Assembly (NCBI GenBank): GCA_021734595.1
Contig: JAIPIO010000021.1
Span: 1 to 19,593, forward strand
Direction of reading: 5' to 3'
Source: Kiritimatiellales bacterium
GTDB taxonomy: Bacteria; Verrucomicrobiota; Kiritimatiellia; Kiritimatiellales; Pontiellaceae
Length of the DNA stretch: 19,593 nucleotides
Each line of letters opens with the position of its first letter. Positions within the stretch are counted from its first letter, which is position 1. Below the pieces are notes generated by a model that worked only from the letters and a program-made list of their open reading frames with translations, was not told the DNA's origin and made no database searches. This document shows positions 8,458 through 15,228 of this stretch, one piece after another. The translations under genes and the position numbers were made by a program.

Positions 8458-9632
8458 TCTACGATTTTGACACCGTCGTTTCCCGCACCGGAACCCACTC
8501 GGAAAAGTACGAGGCGCGTGAACGCCTGTTCGGCACCGCGGAGGTCGAACCGTTCTGGGTGGCGGATATGGATCTGCCGACGCCGGGTTTTCTGGTGGAC
8601 AAGCTGTGCGAGCGGCTGGACCACCCGATGTTTGGCTACACCGGGCAATACGACGCGGTGTTCGACGCCATTGGCTGGTGGATGGAAAGCCAGCACGGGG
8701 CGATGGTTGAACGTGCATGGATTTCACTTTCGCCCTCGGTCGTCACCAGCATTTCCGTCGCCGTACAGACGATGACGCAGCCCGGCGATTCCGTGGTGCT
8801 GCTCTCCCCGGTGTACGGACCGTTCTATTCCTTCACGCAGATCAACGATCGCAAGATCGCGGACTGTCCGCTGCGGGTGGAGCAGGGCCGGTTTGAAATG
8901 GATTGGCCCACCCTCGAAGGGCTTTTGATTCGACCGGACGTCACACTGCTCCTGTTGAGCAACCCTCACAACCCCGGTGGTCGTGTGTGGAGCGCGGCGG
9001 AACTGGCGCGGCTCGCGCGGCTGTGCGCGGCCAACGGTGTCACGCTTTTCAGCGACGAAATCCACTGCGATATCGTCTACCCCCCGCACCGCCACACCTC
9101 GATGCTCACCATTGACGAAGGCCGCGGGAGCTGCATCGTCGCCCACTCCATAGGGAAAACGTTCAACGCCAGCGGGCTACAGGCATCGTTTACGATCATA
9201 CCGGATCAGGCCTTGCGGAAGCGGTTCCGCGCAGGGCTCGAGCGCACGCACGCGTCGGATGTGAATCTGCTGGGCAAAGTGGCGCTGGCCGCGGCCCTGT
9301 CACCGGCGGGCGCCGACTACAAGCGGCAGCTCGTGGCCTATCTTCGGGAAAACACGCTACAGGTCTGCGGGAAACTAAAAACGCTGGACGACGTTGATGT
9401 GATGGTGCCGGAAGCGACCTATCTGGTCTGGTGCGATTTCCGGAAATGCGGACCGTGGGGCGAGGTGTTGCAGCGGCTGATCCACGAAGCCGGCGTTGCG
9501 CTCTCTGGCGGCACCTTTTTCGGCCCGGCCGGCGAAGGCTGGTTCCGGATCAACTGCGCGCACCCTCGTTCGCTGCTATTGCCGGCCGTCGACCGGATCG
9601 TCGCAGAGTTCAATAGCCACGGGAATGATTGA
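8442..9632 (+). CDS. ovoB: PLP-dependent sulfoxide (C-S) lyase of ovothiol synthesis, MalY/PatB type
   Basis: A 396-residue fold-type I PLP enzyme of the MalY/PatB C-S lyase group. Visible features are FWVADMDLPTP near the N-terminus, N174 in NPHNPGG, D205 in SDEIH, and the Schiff-base Lys239 in SIGKTFN. MalY/PatB enzymes cleave cystathionine-type C-S bonds; the place directly after ovoA, overlapping it by 16 nt, indicates that this copy is OvoB. OvoB cleaves 5-histidylcysteine sulfoxide, releasing 5-thiohistidine (after reduction), pyruvate and ammonia. The overlap implies translational coupling. The alternative, a general cystathionine beta-lyase, is less likely in this position. It converges on the heparinase gene; the 123-nt gap holds a palindrome pair. 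Confidence 0.88.
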   Translation: MDQKIVYDFDTVVSRTGTHSEKYEARERLFGTAEVEPFWVADMDLPTPGFLVDKLCERLDHPMFGYTGQYDAVFDAIGWWMESQHGAMVERAWISLSPSVVTSISVAVQTMTQPGDSVVLLSPVYGPFYSFTQINDRKIADCPLRVEQGRFEMDWPTLEGLLIRPDVTLLLLSNPHNPGGRVWSAAELARLARLCAANGVTLFSDEIHCDIVYPPHRHTSMLTIDEGRGSCIVAHSIGKTFNASGLQASFTIIPDQALRKRFRAGLERTHASDVNLLGKVALAAALSPAGADYKRQLVAYLRENTLQVCGKLKTLDDVDVMVPEATYLVWCDFRKCGPWGEVLQRLIHEAGVALSGGTFFGPAGEGWFRINCAHPRSLLLPAVDRIVAEFNSHGND

Positions 9633-9688
9633 TCGGGCGCGCTGTAGACGGGTTGCAACGGATTCTAGCGAGAGACACGTAAAACAAT

Positions 9689-9734
9689 TTCCAGGCCTTG
9701 GAATTTTTCAGACGGCGATTTCCAGTCCCTGGAA
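9689..9734. repeat. Palindrome pair TTCCA-N5-TGGAA, 31 bp apart; possible bidirectional terminator
   Basis: Units lie at 9689-9703 and 9720-9734, both with intact TTCCA and TGGAA arms. The first is followed by five T on the plus strand. The pair lies between convergent genes (ovoB and the heparinase), where no promoter is needed, so termination or a structural role is more likely than promoter regulation. Spacing and layout match units two and three of the array at 6106-6172. The hairpins are short, so terminator strength is uncertain. Confidence 0.6.
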
Positions 9735-9755
9735 ATTTCCCGCTCCGCGCAGGGA

Positions 9756-12161
9756 TTATCGTGCCTCAAGCGTTTCTTCTTCTCCGGTAGCCGACGTGTA
9801 GCGCGACTCGAGGATTGGATCGCCGTCCGCAGCGTTTAAATTGATCCGCGCAACAACCTTGTCCCCGCCAAACCGGGCACGCACTTCCACCGTATGCCGG
9901 TCCGGTTGCACCAGATCGTAATCCGGCGCGGCCCCTTCATCCCAAACCGCCATCACGGCGGCGATTCGTCTGGCGGATGCACCCTTGCGGGTGGCCGCCG
10001 TCATGTGCCACTGTTTTTCGGGGAGCTCCTTCGTCGTCTTCGGATAGCCCTCCTTAGGATCCACGGGCCATTCGTCCGTTTGGCTTAAACTAAACCCCCC
10101 GTCCGTGATAAGCGTCACCGTCATCGCCTCGGTTCCCTTGCGCGAGACAATTGTCTGGGCCGGTTCATCCAGCGAAAAGCGATTATGCCCATGGAGCAGC
10201 CACTGGAACTCCGCCGGTCCGTCCGCCGCCAAATCATCCACGACCAGCACCAGCGAAGGACGGATGAGCAGCACATGGCGCCGGTTTTTCTTCACGGGGG
10301 CGCCAAAACAGTTGGCCGCGTCGCCCAGCGCGTATCCCATGTGCGGGGTCGTTTTGAAATCCGCCAACTCGCCACCCCGGCTGCCGTCCCGCCTGATTTG
10401 TCCCTCGCCATTCACCAGGACGGCGTTGTGGGCCATCGTCTGCTGCACATACTTCGTGTGGAACGGCGACCCATGTGTGGGATACCGCTCGCCGGCCGGA
10501 ATCGCCAGCGATGCGCCCCCCTTCATGATCGCAAAACTGTTCTGGTCCGCGTGGCTGTGGCTCACGCACCCATAGGGCGAACACTTGAAGGACACCATTA
10601 GATCTTTTGCCGGATGCGTGATATCGCTATGTAGCAGGGCCCATCCCACGCCAAAGAACGCCGCATCGTTCGCCAGCGATTCGGGACACACCGGTTCAAC
10701 CGTATCCGGGAGAATCAAGGCCGGGGTTCCCGTAGCCTTTGCCACCGAACCATCCTTGGATTTGAACTGGTCTATCCACCAGCGCACCGTCGAATCCTTG
10801 TAGCGGTTTGCGTGGAACGAGAGCAACGACCGGATCGAACCGCCGCGGCCCCGTGCCGGCGTATTCTCGATGTCGCCGAAGGGTGCGATGTCTCCCAGCG
10901 GCGAAATGGCATACATGAAAAAATTCCGCACTTTCCGGTAAAAAGGTCGCTGCCAGAGATCAACGCCCGTTGCATGGCGCAACGACTCGTACGGAACCTG
11001 ATAGATCGTGTTGTAGGCCAATCCGTAGGAGATGCCTTCCGCCCAGCCGCCGTCTTTTCCCGCCCAATGGGGGAAGCAGGTCATCGCAGCCCTCATCGCG
11101 TAATCCATCCACACCGCGGCGCGCGGCTCCTCCGCCAGCACGATGGCGTGCTCGAGCATATATCCGGGCAGCCGACCATTGTGGCTCTCTTCGGGCGACG
11201 CCAGGAAATCCCGCTTCTCGAGACGCCGCAGCATCTGGTCTGCCCGGGCCGTCAGCATCTGTCGTACCTTGTCCCGCTCCGTCGGGCTGAGCAGATCGTA
11301 TATCCAGTCATACGTATGTGCTTCCGACCGCACTAGGCTCAGCCCCACTTCATCACCATACGGCGCCAGCACCGACGAAATACCTTCAGGATCCCATTCC
11401 ACGGCCCCCAGCAGGATTTCCTTCGCCTTCAATCCATACTTCTTCTCGCCCGTCAGCAGATACATCAGCGCCAATGGATCCATTCCCCCCTGATGGTACT
11501 TGCGCAACCGGCCATACGCTTTGTTGTATGCCATCTTTCGAACCGCCGGATCCTTGATCTCATCATAATCTGGTTCCGCCGGGACCGAAAGTTTCAGGGC
11601 CTTTTTCGCATCCTTGCGCAGGCTCTCGAATGCGTCCCGCCGCGTGGTCGTCAACGTTGCCCGTGCCTCCGCCAACCGTTCGCCCGGGAACAGCAGTCGC
11701 GGATGTTCCTGCGGCACCCGGCCCAGCAGCGTTTCAGGTGCCACCCAGGGCTGTGCAAATGAATTGGGGGCAATCGAAAACTTCGCGGGAGCGCGCGTAT
11801 CGATCACCTTTTCCTTTTTATCCAGCGCCTCCACCGTCCAGGTATAATGGCCCGGGGCCAAAACAACGCCGGGAACGTGGACGGGGTCTGTCAGTACGGG
11901 AGAGGCATACACCGTCTTCCCCGTCGCGTCCGCAATGTGCAGACGGTAGTTCACCTGTCCGCGCTTTCCCGCCCGCCACCAGCAGAATCCTGGAGGGGAA
12001 ATATCCAGGGTCTCCCCGGCCAGAGGACGCTCGAATGATCCTCTTTGCGGGCGTTGCGCGGGAAACCCCGCCGTCGCGGCGTCCACTTGGGGAGGCTTCC
12101 CGGCACACAAAGACACGACAGAGAAAACCAGCAGCATTTTAGGCGAAAAACGACTCTTCAT
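9756..12161 (-). CDS. Secreted heparinase II/III-family polysaccharide lyase
   Basis: An 801-residue exported protein. The N-terminal Sec signal peptide (MKSRFSP, hydrophobic core, Ala-rich end near residue 31) has no lipobox. A beta-domain at about 35-130 contains NYRLHIADATGK and HYTWTVEALD and resembles the DUF4962/fibronectin-like N-terminus of such lyases. An alpha/alpha-toroid at about 140-480 includes SHNGRLPGY (His327) and GGWAEGISYG. The heparinase C-terminal beta-sandwich begins near 510 with HSHADQNSF (His535, His537), a hallmark of heparinase II-like lyases, which cleave uronate-containing polysaccharides by beta-elimination. The exact glycan is not predictable. I start at the ATG at 12161, 8 nt after AAAGGA, rather than the in-frame GTG two codons earlier, because the neighbouring gene has the same leader starting at this codon. 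Its promoter is at 12195-12223. Confidence 0.88.
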   Translation of the reverse strand: MKSRFSPKMLLVFSVVSLCAGKPPQVDAATAGFPAQRPQRGSFERPLAGETLDISPPGFCWWRAGKRGQVNYRLHIADATGKTVYASPVLTDPVHVPGVVLAPGHYTWTVEALDKKEKVIDTRAPAKFSIAPNSFAQPWVAPETLLGRVPQEHPRLLFPGERLAEARATLTTTRRDAFESLRKDAKKALKLSVPAEPDYDEIKDPAVRKMAYNKAYGRLRKYHQGGMDPLALMYLLTGEKKYGLKAKEILLGAVEWDPEGISSVLAPYGDEVGLSLVRSEAHTYDWIYDLLSPTERDKVRQMLTARADQMLRRLEKRDFLASPEESHNGRLPGYMLEHAIVLAEEPRAAVWMDYAMRAAMTCFPHWAGKDGGWAEGISYGLAYNTIYQVPYESLRHATGVDLWQRPFYRKVRNFFMYAISPLGDIAPFGDIENTPARGRGGSIRSLLSFHANRYKDSTVRWWIDQFKSKDGSVAKATGTPALILPDTVEPVCPESLANDAAFFGVGWALLHSDITHPAKDLMVSFKCSPYGCVSHSHADQNSFAIMKGGASLAIPAGERYPTHGSPFHTKYVQQTMAHNAVLVNGEGQIRRDGSRGGELADFKTTPHMGYALGDAANCFGAPVKKNRRHVLLIRPSLVLVVDDLAADGPAEFQWLLHGHNRFSLDEPAQTIVSRKGTEAMTVTLITDGGFSLSQTDEWPVDPKEGYPKTTKELPEKQWHMTAATRKGASARRIAAVMAVWDEGAAPDYDLVQPDRHTVEVRARFGGDKVVARINLNAADGDPILESRYTSATGEEETLEAR

Positions 12162-12267
12162 AATCACATTCCTTTCATGGACAAACTGTGCGCTATCTTA
12201 CAGCCAGCGATTGACCGGCTCAAGATGCATATTGCTGTTCGTGGGAAACCACAACTGAATTTTGACC
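12066..12267 (-). repeat. Leader cassette copy A (upstream element, promoter, RBS, signal peptide)
   Basis: This 202-nt block is a direct repeat of 14208-14413. It comprises a 46-nt upstream element (12222-12267, 3 differences from copy B), the promoter, a diverged 5' leader with AAAGGA, and the first 32 codons of the heparinase (5 differences in 96 nt). Similarity stops at the Gly codon after the signal peptide; beyond that the two proteins are unrelated. Confidence 0.9.
12195..12223 (-). promoter_or_regulatory. Sigma-70-type promoter of the heparinase gene
   Basis: On the minus strand, TTGAGC (12223-12218), a 17-bp spacer and TAAGAT (12200-12195) lie about 34 nt before the ATG. The paralogous site at 14341-14369 keeps both hexamers with one change, while only about 9 of the 17 spacer bases agree, which is what selection on a promoter would leave. 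Confidence 0.7.
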
Positions 12268-12338
12268 CCTTTCCGAGTGTCCGTCAAACTGGGGTTACTT
12301 CAATCTGTTTTTTTCGAATTTCGTAATTCGATCTTAAC

Positions 12339-14303
12339 CTACCCCTCTGGGTGTCCCAGGAGGATGAAATCAAACAGCTCGCCATGGCGTCGGCCGTCGA
12401 GCGTGATGTCGAAGGGCACAATCTGCACGCCGGGCGGCACTTGCGCGCGATTTTTAACGGTGAGCTTCACGGGAAAGGTCCGACGGCTTTTCGCGCTGAC
12501 GCTGCCTTCGAGCACGGAGGGATTCGCTTCGACTCCCGACGGCACTTTGAGCACGACGCGGTGCTGCTGCGCAGTGTCGCGGAAGTTGCGCACGGTGACC
12601 TGCACGGTTTGCGTGTCGGCTTGGGCGAGATCGACACGATACGGATAAGCGCTGACCCAGTAGGGATCGAAGCCGTATTCGTAGTTGGTGCCGGGCAGCA
12701 GCTCTTTGTAGCGGCGGATGATGCGCAACGCCCAGTCGTGGTAGCGCTCCACAAAGGCCGTCGGCTCGGTCATTAGCCAGCCGTGCGCGCCCATGATGAT
12801 GTCGGGCTTGAGCTGCTGCAGATATTTCGCAGCGACGAGGTAGCCTTCCTCGATGATGGCGCTGTTACGGGCAACGACGCACTCGTGGCCGTTCTGCGCG
12901 GGATCGGCGGGATCGCCGAAAATGTTGTCGCCGGTGAAGACGATTTTTTTGCCGTCGAGTTCCAGCCACAGGGCGTTGCCAAACTCGGTCTGGCCCGGCA
13001 TCCAATCGATGTGCAGTTTGTAGCCCTCCCACTCGATGACATCACCGGCCTGGAGTATGCGGTCGATTTTCACGGCCTCGAAACCGACGTTATACGACGC
13101 GATCATGGCGGGGTAATCGTAGGCGCGCGGGTTTTCGCATTTGTCCGCGATGGTGTCCATGGTCCAGAACTTCACGCCATGCTCACGTAGCGCGGGGAAG
13201 AGCGTGAAGTGGTCGCCATGGGAGTGTGAGATCCAGCAGGCATCGATTTGTTTCAAGCCGAACTGCGCCCTCATGTCGGCGATGATGCGATCCAGTAAGG
13301 GCTTCGGGAACAGGCCGCAATCCAGCAGCAAGCCATGCCCGCTGTCCGCGACGATGAGGCCGAAGTTCTTCCCCGCCAGCTCCGGGCTGAGCATGTATAG
13401 GTGCGGCGTGACCTGCACGATATTCAACACCAGTGTCGGCTTGCGCGCCGAATATGGAGCGCGTTCGGACCCCGCGTCCCAGCCGCGCACATAGTCGGCG
13501 CGGAAGTCCGTCAGCTTGGCGCGAAATGAATGAAGCTGCTCCGTCGCATTGCGGATCAACGGACCCTGGGCCGGAAGCGCGATCCGTGGTGCCTTGGTGG
13601 CGAGCTTGTCCACGGAAGCCGCGAGCGCGTCGAGGCCTTTGGCAAACCCGTAATCCCACTCGGTATCGAACCAGTTCGAGAACTTCGCGCCATCGTGCAT
13701 GACGCCGCCGAGAAACACGAACGTCTCGTCGCCGGCCTTCAACACATAACTCATCCCGCCCGGCGAATGCCCCGGTGTGCCAAGGCACTGGAGCGAGCGT
13801 CCGCGCCACTCAAACACCGCGTCGTCCGCCAGCCAGCGATCCACTTTCACCGCCGACTGCGGTGGGCGCACATAGCTGGCGCCATACACGGTGAATTTGT
13901 CATTGTTCCTCGGCTGCCACTTGCGAAACCGGTTCGGCGTCGCCAGCAAAGCCTGTTCTTCCTTCGGCGCGGCCACCTGGGTTTTACGATCCAACCGCCC
14001 GACCCCTTGCAGCAACTCGCGATGATGCCCGGTGAACAGCACCCACTCGACCCGCTTCACGCCAATCTCGCCCAGATGATCCAGCACGCTTCCATCGCCG
14101 AGATCGATCAATAGCGCCGCTTCACCATCGCGCAAAACGTGGACGTTGCAGGTGTCCGTCCAGATGAAAAGATTCGGCTGCCCCGCTGTATCCGGCTGCG
14201 TGAAGCGCCCCGCCGTCGCGGCGTCCACTTGGGGAGGCATCCCGGCACACAAAGACACGATACAGCAAACCAGCAGCATATTAGGCGAAAAACGACTCTT
14301 CAT
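12339..14303 (-). CDS. Exported tandem metallo-beta-lactamase-fold hydrolase
   Basis: A 654-residue protein with a signal peptide shared with the neighbouring heparinase. Two MBL-fold domains follow. In the first (about 45-280) the metal motif T-H-x-H-x-D-H has decayed to TGHHREL at 91-97 (first His, Asp and last His lost), although a later GHSPGG is kept. In the second (about 295-550) SHSHGDH at 359-365 is intact, with GDNIFGD and a C-terminal HGW also present, so this domain should bind two metals and hydrolyse its substrate. Residues 560-654 look like a beta-sandwich (NEW3-like). The substrate is unknown; export and the lyase neighbour suggest work on glycan-derived esters or lactones, but this is inference. 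I start at the ATG at 14303, 8 nt after AAAGGA; the longer frame to 14369 would run through the promoter. No clear terminator follows. Confidence 0.82.
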   Translation of the reverse strand: MKSRFSPNMLLVCCIVSLCAGMPPQVDAATAGRFTQPDTAGQPNLFIWTDTCNVHVLRDGEAALLIDLGDGSVLDHLGEIGVKRVEWVLFTGHHRELLQGVGRLDRKTQVAAPKEEQALLATPNRFRKWQPRNNDKFTVYGASYVRPPQSAVKVDRWLADDAVFEWRGRSLQCLGTPGHSPGGMSYVLKAGDETFVFLGGVMHDGAKFSNWFDTEWDYGFAKGLDALAASVDKLATKAPRIALPAQGPLIRNATEQLHSFRAKLTDFRADYVRGWDAGSERAPYSARKPTLVLNIVQVTPHLYMLSPELAGKNFGLIVADSGHGLLLDCGLFPKPLLDRIIADMRAQFGLKQIDACWISHSHGDHFTLFPALREHGVKFWTMDTIADKCENPRAYDYPAMIASYNVGFEAVKIDRILQAGDVIEWEGYKLHIDWMPGQTEFGNALWLELDGKKIVFTGDNIFGDPADPAQNGHECVVARNSAIIEEGYLVAAKYLQQLKPDIIMGAHGWLMTEPTAFVERYHDWALRIIRRYKELLPGTNYEYGFDPYWVSAYPYRVDLAQADTQTVQVTVRNFRDTAQQHRVVLKVPSGVEANPSVLEGSVSAKSRRTFPVKLTVKNRAQVPPGVQIVPFDITLDGRRHGELFDFILLGHPEG

Positions 14304-14413
14304 ATTCACATTCCTTTCACGGGCAAACAAATCGGACATCACCTTACAGATGGAGATTCGCTTGCTCAAGATGCATATTGCTGTTCCTGGAAAACCGCAA
14401 CTGAATTTTGACC
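14208..14413 (-). repeat. Leader cassette copy B
   Basis: This 206-nt block matches copy A at 12066-12267, with a few indels confined to the untranslated leader. It holds the upstream element (14368-14413), the promoter, the RBS and the first 32 codons of the MBL-fold gene. In the coding part all five differences from copy A change the amino acid: residue 8, three in the hydrophobic core and residue 22. Confidence 0.9.
14341..14369 (-). promoter_or_regulatory. Sigma-70-type promoter of the MBL-fold gene
   Basis: On the minus strand, TTGAGC (14369-14364), a 17-bp spacer and TAAGGT (14346-14341) lie about 38 nt before the ATG at 14303. The arrangement is the same as at 12195-12223; the hexamers are conserved and the spacer has diverged. 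Confidence 0.7.
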
Positions 14414-14444
14414 ATCCGCCTTCATCAGATTACGGCGCGACAAG

Positions 14445-14489
14445 CAGAGGGCACAGAGGTCGCGGAGTTTGTGAACCACGAAACACACG
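14445..14489. repeat. CACAGAG-type degenerate repeat
   Basis: The stretch contains GGGCACAGAGGTCGCGGAG and then AACCACGAAACACACG. It resembles the element at 5248-5304 and probably belongs to the same interspersed family. Confidence 0.4.
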
Positions 14490-14559
14490 CCTTGGAGCAA
14501 CGCGGAAAGATAATTTGCGTAGCAAATAGTGACGCGAGGAACGGTTCACTACACGAAAG

Positions 14560-14595
14560 TTACAGACATTGGAAATAAACTTCCAGACAGTGGAA
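14560..14595. repeat. Palindrome pair, 21 bp apart
   Basis: Units at 14560-14574 (TTACA-GACAT-TGGAA) and 14581-14595 (TTCCA-GACAG-TGGAA) have the 21-bp spacing of units one and two of the array at 6106. No third unit is seen at the expected +31 position. Confidence 0.6.
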
Positions 14596-14601
14596 ACGGA
14601 T

Positions 14602-14635
14602 TAGCCACCAAGAGGCACAAGGTACACAAAGACAG
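14602..14635. repeat. CACAAGG-type degenerate repeat
   Basis: The segment reads as CCACCAAGAGGCACAAGG followed by TACACAAAGACA, a degenerate relative of the CACAGAG element. It lies between two palindrome pairs. Confidence 0.35.
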
Positions 14636-14652
14636 ACCGGTGTAGGGCGTGC

Positions 14653-14748
14653 TTCCCGTTTGCGGGAGCGCGCAAAAGAAATCTTCCAATGTCTTCCTGT
14701 GCTTCCCATGTTTGGAAAAAATCTGTAAAAACCTTCCGACATTTGGAA
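14653..14748. repeat. Four degenerate palindrome units in two pairs, each 31 bp apart
   Basis: Units begin at 14653 (TTCCC-GTTTG-CGGGA), 14684 (TTCCA-ATGTC-TTCCT, right arm decayed), 14703 (TTCCC-ATGTT-TGGAA) and 14734 (TTCCG-ACATT-TGGAA). The starts 14653 to 14684 and 14703 to 14734 are both 31 bp apart; the gap between the pairs is 19 bp. Confidence 0.5.
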
Positions 14749-14909
14749 GGTGAATAGGGCAGATGCGAGGTGGAACAGGGTATCGCAATTGTGAAAATGA
14801 CGGGAAAAGCGTTCTGACCCTTTCTCAAGACAGACCAAATTTCTTTGCAACGGATTCACCTGCGCCAAGGCTACGGCGGACAAGAGACACGGATGCGGCG
14901 GGTAGTATC

Positions 14910-14976
14910 TTCCAAGCATTGGAGAACTATTTCCAGTGGCTGGATTTTTTATGCCCGGAGTTTCCAATGATTGGAC
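14910..14976. repeat. Three-palindrome array, second copy
   Basis: Units at 14910-14924, 14931-14945 and 14962-14976 repeat the order and the exact 21 and 31 bp spacing of the array at 6106-6172, including TGGCTGGA followed by a T run after the second unit. The stem between units one and two has two central mismatches here, and no plus-strand gene ends just upstream, so this copy is not needed as a terminator. Confidence 0.7.
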
Positions 14977-15056
14977 ACGAAACCGTGAGTGAGGCTCGAC
15001 CCGTTAAACGGAGCGGGGCAATGCCCGGAGGGAGTGACAAAAAACTCTCCCCGTGC

Positions 15057-15071
15057 TTCCAATGTTTGGAG
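15057..15071. repeat. Single palindrome unit
   Basis: TTCCA-ATGTT-TGGAG stands alone, with no partner 21 or 31 bp upstream. It is about 160 nt before the lipoprotein gene. Confidence 0.45.
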
Positions 15072-15135
15072 AAAAGGAGAAGCATTCTGAACCTTTTGCT
15101 TTCTGTCTGACCCTTTTTGACTTCTTTTTCTTCAT

Positions 15136-15141
15136 TATAAT
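15136..15141 (+). promoter_or_regulatory. Possible -10 box of the lipoprotein gene
   Basis: A perfect TATAAT lies 87 nt before the ATG at 15229. The nearest TTGACT (15117-15122) leaves only a 13-bp spacer, too short for sigma-70, and the position 17 bp upstream is a poor -35. It is a weak call resting on the -10 match alone. Confidence 0.3.
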
Positions 15142-15228
15142 TACTTGCCATTTTTCCCGTTTTTTCTGAAACTGATCTGTAGATCAACGAGAGCATCTTG
15201 CAGTAGGCTTTTATAAAGGGAGAATGCC

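Larger units (their letters stand above)
14414..15228. other. 815-nt gene-free repeat region
   Basis: No reading frame here has a convincing start, composition or recognisable protein. The stretch is made of degenerate repeats: CACAGAG-like text, several TTCCA-N5-TGGAA palindromes, and a small hairpin ATTTGC-GTA-GCAAAT at 14513-14527. It lies between the divergent MBL-fold and lipoprotein genes and marks the change from GC-rich to AT-richer DNA, so it may be the edge of an inserted segment. Confidence 0.7.

Noticed and set aside
8442..9632. Plain cystathionine beta-lyase / MalY regulator
   Set aside because: Sequence alone allows it, but the 16-nt overlap with ovoA makes the ovothiol lyase role the better explanation.
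12162..12167. GTG start two codons upstream for the heparinase
   Set aside because: Its distance to AAAGGA is only about 2 nt, against 8 nt for the ATG at 12161, and the paralogous leader begins at that ATG.
12315..12330. Inverted repeat CGAATT-N4-AATTCG as terminator of the MBL-fold gene
   Set aside because: On the minus strand it is followed by an A run, not a T run, and the 6-bp stem is AT-rich.
14304..14369. 22-codon N-terminal extension of the MBL-fold protein
   Set aside because: It would place coding sequence over the promoter hexamers and RBS, and would hide the signal peptide that the neighbouring gene shares from the ATG at 14303.
14560..15071. CRISPR-like array
   Set aside because: The repeats are only 15 bp, degenerate and palindromic; the spacing is 21 or 31 bp start to start with low-complexity spacers, and there are no cas genes.
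15117..15141. TTGACT with TATAAT as a full sigma-70 promoter
   Set aside because: The spacer is 13 bp, well short of the usable 16-18 bp; only the -10 match was kept, at low confidence.
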